17,510 nucleotides of DNA from Scedosporium boydii. Taxonomy: Eukaryota > Ascomycota > Sordariomycetes > Microascales > Microascaceae. The stretch is from the NCBI GenBank assembly GCA_002221725.1, contig NJFT01000395.1:1-17510 (forward strand), given 5' to 3'. The notes under the pieces were generated by a model. That model was not told where the DNA came from, did no database searches, and was given only the letters and a program-made list of their open reading frames with translations. Made by a program: the position numbers and the translations under genes. Positions 8,968-17,510 of the stretch are shown one piece after another (the stretch's first letter is position 1; each line of letters starts with the position of its first letter).

Positions 8968-9440
8968 CAATTGGACATGCACGCGCCTTGACTTTCGCAT
9001 TTGTGACCAGTGCTGCTCCCAATAGGAGTTGAAGTTGACCGCGAAATGCTGTAATTGATCAAGTCATTTTGCATGCAGCAATTGACTCCTTCCTCCATTC
9101 CTCCATCGTTGCTGGCAATCGTCCGAGATCGCCCACCGCTCACGTAATTACCTCTGAGAGACTCCAATTGTTGGACTTCTGCAGAGCGATCGACAAGTTT
9201 GACTTGACCAAAACGAGAATTTTCATTCGACGGCCCGGCTGGCCAGCAGGACACCTGGCAGACAGCCCCAACTGAGACTCTCAGAACTGGAGCGATGATG
9301 AAAACACGGAGAATTTCATTGGCCCAGGCTGAGAGGCCAATTGAGAATCAACTGATGCAGTCGACTTCTCATGACCAAGACGTGTCAAGATTGTGCAATC
9401 CGAGTCCAATTACCTCTGTATAAGAGCATTCCTTCAATTG
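8968..9440. promoter_or_regulatory. Cluster of five CAATTG hexamers
   Basis: CAATTG occurs at 8968-8973, 9079-9084, 9165-9170, 9338-9343 and 9435-9440, plus a related CCAATT near 9405. I found only two others in the remaining 17 kb (2318, 12677). The palindromic hexamer is of the CANNTG (E-box) form. It sits between two divergent genes, so it may be a binding-site array. Confidence 0.35.
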
Positions 9441-9802
9441 CTAGAAGCTGTGTAGAGTATCTTGCCCCATAAATGAGCCAAGCTCTTGTAGGCTTATAAT
9501 ACCGGAATGTAAGATAATAAGTTTAGCTGGAGAACAAAAATGCGACAAGATACATCGATGATGGAAGAGACTGGGAATCTTGCACGCAATCGCGTGGTGG
9601 CGCCACGACGAAGCTCTCATCTTGATTGAGCTAGACCGAGACTCCTGTACCTCAGTATACTGCAGTACTTCCCTATGTGAATGCAAGTCCAAAGTCCAAG
9701 CCAAAAGACCCCAGCCTGTCGTGCTCTCCAGACTCCCGCCGGAGATGCTGGCGAGGTACTTCCGGTTCTCCTCGGGTTGGGGACCGCACCGTACCACCCA
9801 AC

Positions 9803-9808
9803 CACGTG
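9803..9808. promoter_or_regulatory. CACGTG E-box in the promoter of the small mitochondrial gene
   Basis: A perfect CACGTG palindrome lies 155 bp upstream of the ATG at 9964. This is the core bound by Cbf1-type bHLH factors in fungi. A single hexamer can occur by chance, so its role is inferred only from position. Confidence 0.3.
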
Positions 9809-9963
9809 ATTCAACAGGAAGAAAACGGGAACCTCGCAGCAAAACATAATCATACGAGATAGCTTCACCCCAGAATTACCCTTCTCTCACCCCAAACTTC
9901 AACCCATTGAACCTCCAATCCACCCCGAAAACTCCTCCAAACCCGCCAAACAAACCGACGAAA

Positions 9964-10596
9964 ATGTCCTCGATCGCCTCCCGACGACTCTTTTCCACCA
10001 CTGCCCGCCGCCTCAGCGGTGAGGAGAAGGCTGCCAGCGGCTCCGGCAGCAACACCCCTCTCGTGCGTCATATAGCCATACCCTCCTCGTGCTAGGTTTC
10101 TGGAAAAACAAGACGGATATAAGAACGACGGAAGGACTGACGTTTTTTGGGATATATTGTAGATTCTCGGTGCTGGTGTCGCCGTCGCTTTCGTTGGCGC
10201 TGCGACCTACTTCCGTATGTTACAATCCCCAACTTTTCCCCCCTCCCATTCGACTTCGAGAGAGCCCGCGCAAGAGCTTTACCGCAATCGAATCGAGGTC
10301 TTTAATTATGGACAAGAACGCATAGGCTAATCCATTGTCCCATTCCGTGCAGGCAACACCAAGAACGCCGGTCAAGAGAACCCTTGGGAGGAGGAGACCC
10401 TCGCCAAGCACAAGGTCAGCAAGGAGGCGCCCAGCGCCCTCAACGCTGTCGTCCTTCCCTCCGTCACCCTCCCCAAGGTATGTGCTCCCGCCAATCCCCG
10501 ACGACAAATATAAGAAGAAAAGCGTGCTAATTGAGATCGATACAACAGGATGTCCACGACAGGCTCAACAAGTGGGGCAAGGAGGGATACCCTTAA
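9964..10596 (+). CDS. Small predicted mitochondrial membrane protein, four exons
   Basis: Predicted 107-residue protein from exons 9964-10062, 10163-10214, 10353-10477 and 10549-10596. Introns are 100, 138 and 71 bp, with donors GTGCGT, GTATGT and GTATGT, acceptors TAG, CAG and CAG, and branch-like GGCTAAT (10325-10331) and GTGCTAA (10524-10530) in introns 2 and 3. The splices keep one continuous frame to TAA. Residues 1-20 (ASRRLFSTTARRL) form a basic, Ser/Thr/Arg-rich presequence typical of import to the mitochondrial matrix or inner membrane; FSTTARR is a common fungal form. One hydrophobic segment follows at about 33-50 (LILGAGVAVAFVGAATYF), then a charged tail (NPWEEETLAKHK, ending KWGKEGYP). 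Size and layout resemble accessory subunits or assembly factors of inner-membrane complexes, but I do not recognise the family. No other gene overlaps it. Confidence 0.85.
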
Positions 10597-11080
10597 ATTC
10601 CCAGCTTAGATAGATCCGGGAGCCTTCTAACAACTTTTTCGGCCTTGGGACTTGGGTCGGACAAATAGAGACTGAACCTCGGGGGTTTTGCAAGGATCCA
10701 ATGGGCTCCCCTAGTGTACATACATAGACGAATGGAGTGAGCATTTTGGGTTAAACAGATTATAAAGCGGACATTTACTATATACACATCGACGACGCCT
10801 GAGTGTGATGCTTGATTTTCTCGGAAGCCTTCATTAATCCCCGGTGCTTTAACCAACGTGTTTCGCAAGCTCCCTTATAGTTCCGTCCCTCCTTTCCTAG
10901 GCTCTACCTTGATATCTATGAATCGCATTCTATGGTGGCAAGCTATTTGCAAAACAAGTAAATCGTCTCTCTTCGTAGTGGCACCGTGCAGTGAGACTGG
11001 TATCACAGGGACAAATAACAGCGTAAGATATCTTCCAACAACGACAGCTCTGTCTCACCGCCCTCTCGCTCTCTCCCCGT
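10597..11080. other. Intergenic region between convergent genes
   Basis: Holds the 3' untranslated regions of the small mitochondrial gene (plus) and phosphoserine phosphatase (minus). No gene, RNA or repeat was seen. Confidence 0.6.
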
Positions 11081-12565
11081 TTACTCAGTCAGCAACGCAA
11101 TCTCCTCCGAGGTAAACCCAAAGAGATACAGCAAATCAAGCAAGCTATCGCCATTCAACCTCGCCGCCGCCTCCATCTGCACCAGCGGCTTCGCGTTCCA
11201 CGCAACGCCGAGACCAGCAGAAGCCATCATGAGCAGATCATTCGCGCCGTCACCAACAGCAATGACCTGGGACAGGTCAACTCCCTCCTCTTTCGCAATC
11301 TGGAGGAGCAGCTCCTGCTTCCTCTCCTTGCCGACAATGATACCCTTCACCTCACCCGTCAACTTATTAGTCACCTCATCGATAACGACCTCGTTGGCAT
11401 GGGCGTGATCGATGCCAAGCTCGCCAGCGAGCCACGAGGTCAACGGCAAGAAACCGCCCGACAACACGGCCGTCCTAACACCTAGTCGCTTCAGGGCCTT
11501 GATCAACGGCCGCACGCCGTTAGTGACATCAAGGACGGCACGCAGTTCGGTGAAGAAATCGGCAGGAAGACCCGTGAGCAACTTGACCCGTTCCCTAAAA
11601 GCGCCGCCGAATTCAAGCTCGCCCATCATGGCGCGATGCGTAATGTCAGCGACGCGGTCCGCGAGGTCCGGAGGATCCTTGATCGTGGCGGCTAGGAGAT
11701 CAATGACCTCCTGCGTAATGAGGGTGCTATCCATGTCGAAGACGACGAGCCTTGGGTACCGTCTCCAGAGGGTGTCGTGCTGCAGTATGACCTCGACGTT
11801 CCATTCGCGCTCGAACCTATAAATCATTTCGTGCTTTCGCAAATCGGCGAGGCTTAGGTAGTCGGGTGAAGGAATTGGCGAGAGGGTAAGTTCGACAATG
11901 CGCGGGTGTTCCGGGTTATCCAGACAACGATGCGACGAGTGGACCTCGTTCTCCCCTGAAGCGAGGGGGAACGTCGACATGAGATGTAGGAAGGAGGCGA
12001 TGCACAGCGGGGAGATGTAGGAGCCATAGAGGTGGTCGAGGTGTTCCGGCTCAACGGTGGCCGGGGGCTCGAGGGGGAATTTCTCGGGATCGTTCGTCGG
12101 AGCCAGGTTGGCGGGGATCTCCTGGGAAGTCTGAGACGAGATGGAAGCGGCCGAGCTCGCGAGCTGAGCCGCCGTCGGATGAGCCGGCACGATGGGGCTC
12201 CCGCCGGGACCGTCAGGATGCCTCTTATAGAACAGAGTCGCAATCAAGCGACTCGTCTTCTTGCCGGGCAGCGGCGCGCAAATCTGATGGCTCAGGTCAT
12301 GACTGACGCCCTCGATGATGGTCGGCGGGTTCTCTTCGGACGGGATGCCCTTGAACGGAACGTAGGGCTTCTGGGGCGAAGAGACGGACAGGGGCTTGAT
12401 GTCCTCGACGACGGTGTCGATGCCGTAGTGCGTGTCCGGGCTCTTGGGCGGGCGGTACTGCTGGTGCTCGCGCAGGAAGGAGCTGCTTCGCATCTCGGAG
12501 GTGAGTTGCGGCCGGGCCGATCCCGCCTTCGATGCGCTCGAAGGGCTTCCTGTCTGGCTGCCCAT
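11081..12565 (-). CDS. SER2: Phosphoserine phosphatase
   Basis: 494-residue intronless protein catalysing the last step of serine synthesis, O-phospho-L-serine to L-serine plus phosphate, in the cytosol. The C-terminal half is a complete HAD-superfamily SerB domain: motif I FDMDST with nucleophile Asp277 and acid/base Asp279, motif II SGG (369-371), motif III Lys413 (VGKERK), and motif IV GDGANDL (438-444) with metal-binding Asp439 and Asp443. The cap helices lie between motif I and II (AMMGELEFGGAFRERV, 312-327, is typical of SerB). Residues 1-100 are a low-complexity Ser/Pro-rich extension; residues 104-265 may hold a diverged regulatory region. The protein is longer than the about 309 residues of yeast Ser2, as in other filamentous fungi. 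The start ATG lies after a CA-rich leader. It is convergent with the gene to its left. Long plus-strand frames inside it are antisense shadows. Confidence 0.95.
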   Translation of the reverse strand: MGSQTGSPSSASKAGSARPQLTSEMRSSSFLREHQQYRPPKSPDTHYGIDTVVEDIKPLSVSSPQKPYVPFKGIPSEENPPTIIEGVSHDLSHQICAPLPGKKTSRLIATLFYKRHPDGPGGSPIVPAHPTAAQLASSAASISSQTSQEIPANLAPTNDPEKFPLEPPATVEPEHLDHLYGSYISPLCIASFLHLMSTFPLASGENEVHSSHRCLDNPEHPRIVELTLSPIPSPDYLSLADLRKHEMIYRFEREWNVEVILQHDTLWRRYPRLVVFDMDSTLITQEVIDLLAATIKDPPDLADRVADITHRAMMGELEFGGAFRERVKLLTGLPADFFTELRAVLDVTNGVRPLIKALKRLGVRTAVLSGGFLPLTSWLAGELGIDHAHANEVVIDEVTNKLTGEVKGIIVGKERKQELLLQIAKEEGVDLSQVIAVGDGANDLLMMASAGLGVAWNAKPLVQMEAAARLNGDSLLDLLYLFGFTSEEIALLTE

Positions 12566-12882
12566 TGTGGTTGTGGTTGGATGTTGAGGGGTTGTTGTGT
12601 TGGGTTTGGTGGTGGGGGAACAAGGAACAATGAATGAGGGGCACGGAATTTCTTGAATCTGCGGGGCAAAAAGATCAATTGATTTTGATGGGTGGCAATG
12701 ACGGAATCGGAGCTTCCTAGGAACAGGAACACGACGCGGAGAACAATTCGATACGAGCCACGGTAGACTTGTTTTTGTACAAAATAGACGATAAAAAATT
12801 ATACAAAATATCGGGTGGATTTACAAGACACAACGAATTTGAAAGACAGACCAACAAGGAGCAATGGTATCCCCCAGTCCGT

Positions 12883-13398
12883 TCATGGAGAGTTTACAAC
12901 TTGATCATGAGGGGTTAAAATTCTCCGTTGCCAAGGAACTGGTCGGACTAGAGAGAACACCGGATGGCACAGGAGGGGGAAAAAAGCATTGAGGAAATAA
13001 ATTGATGGATCAATAAGCTCATCGTCACAATATGCGCTTGTGAGAAACCAACATTCCACTCTTGTGCTCTTAACACTTCGTAGACTGTACCCGAATCCTC
13101 CACGCTCAAGCAGCGCCAGCTCTATTCCCACCAACCTTGCCCGCTCTCTATAGTCATTAGAAAGTGTGATTGTGATACTTTCAATGATGTGCCTAGATGA
13201 GATGGATGAAAGATCAAATACCCTCACAGGAGATGTTTGATCTTTCATCCCCGACGATTTGTTTCCGGCTAACAGTCCGGACACACTCGCCGGGGCAGCC
13301 GCCCGATTACCGGGACCCGCTAGCCCATGCCTGACCGAGATAATAATCCCGAACTGAGAGCAATGAACGCACACCGAAACTGCCTTGGAACCCTTCAT
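12883..13398 (-). CDS. Doubtful 171-residue ORF
   Basis: Longest ATG-started frame in the 4.4 kb gap, ending about 320 bp upstream of the phosphoserine phosphatase start on the same strand. The translation has no recognised domain, signal peptide or clear membrane segment, and codon choice shows no bias toward C-ending codons as in the neighbouring real genes. It contains the perfect inverted repeat at 13204-13250. More likely chance than gene. Confidence 0.15.
   Translation of the reverse strand: MKGSKAVSVCVHCSQFGIIISVRHGLAGPGNRAAAPASVSGLLAGNKSSGMKDQTSPVRVFDLSSISSRHIIESITITLSNDYRERARLVGIELALLERGGFGYSLRSVKSTRVECWFLTSAYCDDELIDPSIYFLNAFFPLLCHPVFSLVRPVPWQRRILTPHDQVVNSP
13204..13250. repeat. Perfect inverted repeat, 15-bp arms
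   Basis: The left arm GGATGAAAGATCAAA (13204-13218) is the exact reverse complement of the right arm at 13236-13250, with a 17-bp spacer. As RNA it would form a stable stem-loop on either strand. It is not next to a known gene end, lying about 640 bp upstream of the phosphoserine phosphatase start. It could be a small-RNA hairpin, a relic of a mobile element or a protein-binding palindrome. Confidence 0.7.
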
Positions 13399-13584
13399 AT
13401 TGCCACGAGGATTTGGAGTTTGGTATCTGAGTAATATCAGATGGTTCTTCCGTCGTCATCCATCCAATTTCACAATGAAGTTCAATTATGACGAACGGCC
13501 GGACAAATCATCGCTTTTGCTTGCTCCCGCCCCCGTGAAGTATCGACCCGATTGAGTTCAGTTACAAATCCACCATCTCGATGA

Positions 13585-13821
13585 CAATGGAATCGCATTT
13601 ATAAGCTCCATCTATTCCGGATGCTGGATACGACGGTAAAGAAGCCCGCCCACAAAAGCCCTTGGGTGGGATATCGTGGAGACGATGAGAAATGGAAAGA
13701 AGCTCGGAAAACGCTCTAGCTGACTATTGAAGATGTCTACAAAGCCATCTGGCGGGTTTGTGAAGAACGGTTTCTCGAGGTGCTCATAGGGGTCGAGTAT
13801 CAACGTAAAGCTTGGTTGTAG
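13585..13821 (+). pseudogene. Possible broken coding stretch, unassigned
   Basis: A plus-strand frame opens after TGA at 13582, contains an ATG at 13621, and reads as protein-like, charged sequence (WVGYRGDDEKWKEARKTL) to a TAG at 13717-13719. It then continues in the same frame with more protein-like text (TIEDVYKAIWRVCEERF) to a TAG at 13819-13821. A single C-to-T change from CAG would explain the inner stop. The opposite strand is also open over 13612-13836 but starts only at a non-ATG codon. I do not recognise a family, and chance remains possible. Confidence 0.2.
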
Positions 13822-15694
13822 GGCAAGTCGAAACACTCTTCACAGAGGCAGAGTATTACGTTACGAATGCATCACTTCCCTCCGACCATCTCCCTAGCCC
13901 TCTGTTTTGGGCGCGGAAGCCATGCCGTTCCTCGAGAGTAATCGCTAGAAGGCGTTCAGAAAACGGACGCCGAAAATCTAGCCAATGTCTTCGGGATACC
14001 CGGGAGCTTGCTTAGGCAGGCAGTATGTATACCGAAGCGCTCTCGCCTGGCCCATGACTACAACTGCAACCCTTTGCTTGAGGAGTCTCTCCGAACACAT
14101 TGTTGGGTATTTCTTTTTCTCATCGGGCCCTTTTAGTACCACGGTTGAAATCCCAAAAGAGCTTCGCCCGGTGTCAAATAGAGTCTGTCGATATGCAATG
14201 TCTCTCGTAATATTGTAGTCTAAATGGACTCACTATGCCGGATCTTACTTCGCCCAGAACTTACAGAAGCAATGTAAGCACTCGGCTCGATGAGGATAAA
14301 GGATAGCAAGGCCCAATCTCTTACGATGGAACCCAACGGAACAGAAACCCACCATCTACAGTCACATCGTTCTCAGCACGCAAGGACTAACAAATCAACA
14401 AAGAAAGCCCCCATCGTAGATCGCACGACTCTCGCCTAATCTCCTGCGAGCTCGGAATAATCCACGGCCCCATGCGCCCCCTCCCCAAAGTACAGTACTT
14501 CGAACCTCGAGAAACAGACTATCCAGCAGAAAAAACTCACAGAACGAAGTTCTATATATGCACAGCCATGCAATGGCCCTCTTGCAGTGGCGTTTCCAGA
14601 CTTCGTTCGACAGCAGAGGTCGCATTTTGGATAAGGCCAAGGAAACGTGCATTCCAGACGGCTGCAGAATGATGAGAAATCAGAAAATAATGGAACCAGG
14701 GGTGATAGCTGCTTGATTGTTAGGGTAGGGGGGTGCGTGAACAACCTATCCGTGGGGTCCCGTGCGGGATTATACGGCAGGCAACGTCAAGCTGAGCAGA
14801 AGTGTGGCAAGACTGAAACCATAATAATCGAATACCCTTCTGAAGGGATTTCTAAGCCCGGGTCGGTAACGTTCTACAATAATTTGGTTTACACTCGAGA
14901 AGCCGTTCCTCTCTCAAGTAACTATCAAGTCCAACTTGCTCGAACCTGGGAGGTAGTAGGTAGTTGCTGGTAAACATGGTTTCGCTTGGCTTCTTGATTA
15001 TAGAGCCTTGGTCGTGCGTTTCCAAAACCAAGACCACACGAGGGGTGGCCAACAACACACCCCTCTCCCCCCCTCACACATCGGACTTCGCTCCGGGACT
15101 CGGAGCCGCCGGCCACGCGCGCAAGGCGTCAGGGCCCTCGGATGGCAAGGAACTCGGTCGGGCTGCGAGAGCCGGAATAAGGTGCGTTCTTGACCGTCAA
15201 CGTGTAAGTGCCTTCCCACCGACCACCGCCCTCCTTCCCATAGTCGGATCCTCCGTACTGGGATATTTTTATGTCTTGAAGCAGATTGGTCAGAGGAGAG
15301 GCCTATTATACAGACTTCATGACCTCAATGGACCAGTTGTGTTCTGCCAGCCTTTGGTTGAGGAGTTAAATCGCTGTGGGGGGGTTTGCCGTGGAGACTG
15401 AACGGATGGTAATATCCCTTGCCCCCCTTCTCCGGCACTTTTTTTGCAAGTTTTTTTCAAAAGAAGCGTCCATTCACATGAGACTAAAACATGCCAATGT
15501 ACAACCCTAACGGCGTTTGATTGGTAAGGCCGGGAGACGCGGTGGATTGTGGATAGTAGTCTCACCAGGCCAAGAGCTGTCGTCACTTTACGCCACGAAT
15601 AGCAAGATGAGGCTGAAGCGCGTCATAGAATTTCAATGTTCCAATTCGGCAGCCCAACGCGATCGAAAACTCCCCCATTCCCAGGAGCCTGGTC

Positions 15695-16015
15695 ATGGAT
15701 TTTTTTCTACGACATATTACTGCTCAACCCGGCGAACTCTTCTCAACATGCGGACTGCCTTGCCGGCAAGCACTCGCCCACAGCCTTTGGTTCTTCTCCC
15801 AGCATCAAAAAGAAGTGCTAAATCGAGTCGACGAGTTATTTCAGGGGTATGTGACGCTCTATGTATATGGAAGTATTTTTGCGGCATTTGAGTTCGATTT
15901 CGACGCTAAATATTGGCCGGGGTACTTCGCAGGAACCTGCATACCCCATACGGCTATCGGGAAGAAAGAGCGGCTGACCAATGAAAATTCTTCGCTTCGA
16001 TCACGAAAGGACTAG
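15695..16015 (+). CDS. Doubtful 106-residue ORF
   Basis: ATG-started frame whose central part is fairly protein-like (HQKEVLNRVDELFQGYVTLY and FEFDFDAKYWPGYF). No domain, signal peptide or splice signals are evident, and no other open frame extends it. It might be an exon of a lineage-specific gene or a remnant. Its context is otherwise featureless. Confidence 0.2.
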   Translation: MDFFLRHITAQPGELFSTCGLPCRQALAHSLWFFSQHQKEVLNRVDELFQGYVTLYVYGSIFAAFEFDFDAKYWPGYFAGTCIPHTAIGKKERLTNENSSLRSRKD

Positions 16016-16889
16016 CGCCGATGTCGTGATTTCTGGGGTTTATAACCACATCGATGACCTCCAAGCAAACCTCACTACGGGCCAGTGTAAGAGATTTTGT
16101 GCCCATTACGCCTGCCTATTCCCGCAAAAAAGCGTAAAAAAGAGAGAAAAGTTTGGCTCATTAGTAATGCTAGGTAGACGTAGACCGGATACCTCACGGA
16201 TCTGCCTGGAAAAGGCCAGCTCAAATCGGGTTGAGCCCCTGTATCAGAAATGTGTATAGGTGGAATCGACAGCTGCCATCGACACGGTCGACGGGCGTCA
16301 AGTGTCGAGTTCGAGAAACAACGGCAAGTCGAGCAAAGAAGCATCCAATGCCTTCTCTCTACTTCGTATTTCACCTTCGGCACGGTCAATGGTACATCGG
16401 TGATGTTCTATGCATGTAATTGAGGGAGAATGGGGCATTGATTCAAACCTTCATTTCCCTCAAGAAAACCCGGAGGTGTAGCATGGCGTCTGATGTACTG
16501 TACCACCAGCCTCAGGTAGTGTAAGTGGTATAAGTGGATGACTGGAGGTGTGGGCCAAGGATCCATATCTCACTGGCGTGTAAGTCCATACCCCCAAAGT
16601 GTGCCACTTGCTTTCTCGGAAGAGGACTGCTATTGCGTGATCGACTACCGCCTTTAAGAGCAAAACATCCCGGCCGCTCTCCGTCCCCTCCATTCTCTCA
16701 AAAAGCACACTTAGACCCTCGTCATCCCCTCGACAACGTTGGTTTTGGCTCGATCATTGCGTTTCCTAGCCTGCCTGGTATTCATCAAGGCACTTTCAAC
16801 CCGCCGAGCTGCGTTATTAGTGAAGATATTTCCTCCATAGCAGATCCTTTAATCTTTACCCCAGTCCTCTTACACGCCTCCACGCCCCT

Positions 16890-16896
16890 TATATAT
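16890..16896 (+). promoter_or_regulatory. TATA-like element before PAPS reductase
   Basis: TATATAT lies 37 bp upstream of the ATG at 16933, within a C-rich tract. If used as a TATA box it implies a very short leader; otherwise it lies inside the leader. Confidence 0.25.
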
Positions 16897-16932
16897 CTCA
16901 CCAGAGCCCCTGCCCCTCAACCCCTGTAAAAC

Positions 16933-17510
16933 ATGGCGACCCTCACATCCACTCAGACCGCCGTCGAGATATCTCTCGTGACCCCCTCCAACTCCGAACT
17001 CACCTCCCAGACCGAAAGCACTGTTGCTGAGACGGCCCTTCCTGCACCCAGCGAGTCTCTTGATACCACCACGACCACCACGACCACCACGAAGATGGAT
17101 TCCCATGACTCCGAGGTCGAGTCCGGATATGTGTCGTCCACATCCGAGTACGAAGCCTCCTCCAAGGCCAAGACATCTCCTGCCCCTGCAGTAACTCTCA
17201 CGGGCCCATATCTGGACTTCCTCAACGACCAGCTCGAGAAGATGAGCCCTGTGGAGATCCTCCGATTCACCAAGATCCTCTTCCCTAATGTATACCAATC
17301 CACCGCCTTCGGCCTGACTGGCCTTGCCACAATCGACATGCTATCCAAGATCCAAAAGGACTGGCCGGAATCACCCAAGATCGACCTCATCTTCCTCGAC
17401 ACCCTCTACCACTTCCAGGAGACGTACGACCTCGTCGAAAAGATCCAACAACGATATTCGGTGAAAGTCCACATCTTCAAGCCCCACGGCGCGCAGACTG
17501 TCGAAGAGTT
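16933..17510 (+). CDS. MET16: PAPS reductase (thioredoxin-dependent), N-terminal part
   Basis: The first 192 codons of 3'-phosphoadenylyl-sulfate reductase, which reduces PAPS with thioredoxin to sulfite and adenosine 3',5'-bisphosphate in assimilatory sulfate reduction (cytosol). The gene runs off the window and the catalytic C-terminal Cys motif is not visible. Family marks present: YLDFLNDQL (93-101) and MSPVEILRF (104-112), which open the conserved domain; the modified PP-loop in YQSTAFGLTGLATIDMLSK (121-139), which binds PAPS; DLIFLDTLYHFQETYDLVE (151-169); and VHIFKPHG (179-186). Residues 1-90 are a Ser/Thr-rich extension, including nine consecutive Thr at 45-53, absent from the short yeast enzyme. 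The start has context AAACATGG; a second in-frame Met (residue 55) follows the Thr run and could be an alternative start. Long minus-strand frames here are antisense shadows. Confidence 0.93.
   Translation, partial: MATLTSTQTAVEISLVTPSNSELTSQTESTVAETALPAPSESLDTTTTTTTTTKMDSHDSEVESGYVSSTSEYEASSKAKTSPAPAVTLTGPYLDFLNDQLEKMSPVEILRFTKILFPNVYQSTAFGLTGLATIDMLSKIQKDWPESPKIDLIFLDTLYHFQETYDLVEKIQQRYSVKVHIFKPHGAQTVEE
17065..17091 (+). repeat. 9-bp minisatellite encoding poly-Thr
   Basis: Three exact tandem copies of ACCACCACG inside the PAPS reductase N-terminal extension encode nine threonines. Unit length is a multiple of three, so copy-number change would keep the frame; the tract is likely to be length-variable between strains. 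Confidence 0.8.

Larger units (their letters stand above)
7975..9963. other. Divergent intergenic region, about 2 kb
   Basis: Lies between the Erf2-type gene (minus) and the small mitochondrial-protein gene (plus) and must hold both promoters. From about 8040 to 8570 the minus strand is rich in T/C tracts, consistent with the Erf2 leader. From 8968 to 9440 there is a cluster of CAATTG hexamers. No confident gene was found; the long frames at 9441-9868 on both strands overlap each other and show no family. Confidence 0.5.
12566..16932. other. Large intergenic region, 4.4 kb, no confident gene
   Basis: Separates the divergent phosphoserine phosphatase and PAPS reductase genes and holds both promoters. 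I see no recognisable protein family, tRNA or intact transposon. Weak items listed separately are a 171-codon ORF (12883-13398), a perfect inverted repeat (13204-13250), a possible broken coding stretch (13585-13821) and a 106-codon ORF (15695-16015). The part around 15050-15200 is visibly GC-richer than its surroundings. The stretch from 16000 to 16880 shows nothing but promoter-like sequence near its end. Confidence 0.5.

Noticed and set aside
12032..12637. 201-codon open frame on the plus strand
   Set aside because: Antisense shadow over the low-complexity N-terminal part of phosphoserine phosphatase and its leader.
16388..16400. Partial match to the sulfur-regulator (CYS3-type) site upstream of PAPS reductase
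   Set aside because: ATGGTACATC matches only part of the ATGRYRYCAT consensus and is about 540 bp from the start codon.
16436..16460. tRNA-like B-box sequence (GATTCAAACC)
   Set aside because: The flanking bases cannot form the five-pair T-stem and no matching A-box or acceptor stem was found.
16534..16929. 131-codon plus-strand frame ending three bases before the PAPS reductase ATG
   Set aside because: It has a single Met and no family character and coincides with the C-rich promoter and leader; too long for a typical upstream ORF.
16870..17402. Long minus-strand open frames of 142 and 149 codons
   Set aside because: Antisense to PAPS reductase; their valine- and glycine-rich runs are the reverse of the Thr repeat.

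Overview
The window is nuclear DNA of a filamentous ascomycete (Pezizomycotina; a Sordariomycete or relative is most likely, but this is inference). Evidence: short introns of 63-138 bp with GTATGT/GTAAGC-type donors and CTAA(C/T)-type branch points, pyrimidine-rich 5' leaders, widely spaced single genes on both strands, and recognisable fungal housekeeping proteins. There is no rRNA, tRNA, CRISPR array, intact transposon or prokaryote-style operon that I can see.

Layout, left to right. (1) A small single-pass membrane protein, plus strand, two exons (908-1509). (2) Convergent to it, the mitochondrial ribosomal protein uS14m/MRP2, minus strand, three exons (1981-2538). (3) About 1.1 kb with possible remnants of a decayed plus-strand gene (about 2811-3600). 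(4) An FHA-domain protein with a kinase-like domain that has lost the DFG aspartate, minus strand (3692-5068, perhaps with an extra first exon at 5391-5423). (5) A DHHC palmitoyltransferase of the Erf2 type, minus strand, two exons (5899-7974), followed by a 2 kb divergent intergenic region holding a clustered CAATTG motif. (6) A 107-residue, four-exon gene for a predicted small mitochondrial membrane protein, plus strand (9964-10596). (7) Phosphoserine phosphatase, minus strand, intronless (11081-12565). (8) A 4.4 kb region with no confident gene, containing a perfect 15-bp inverted repeat and a few weak ORFs. (9) The first 192 codons of PAPS (3'-phosphoadenylyl sulfate) reductase, plus strand, cut by the window end (16933-17510).

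The genes act in unrelated cell functions: mitochondrial translation, Ras-type protein palmitoylation, serine synthesis and sulfate assimilation. Phosphoserine phosphatase and PAPS reductase both feed cysteine synthesis and are divergent neighbours, but 4.4 kb apart, so co-regulation is only a possibility. I do not see a convincing new multi-gene system. The items most worth a second look are the FHA-pseudokinase, the unassigned small mitochondrial protein, the decayed-looking coding stretches, the CAATTG cluster and the perfect hairpin.
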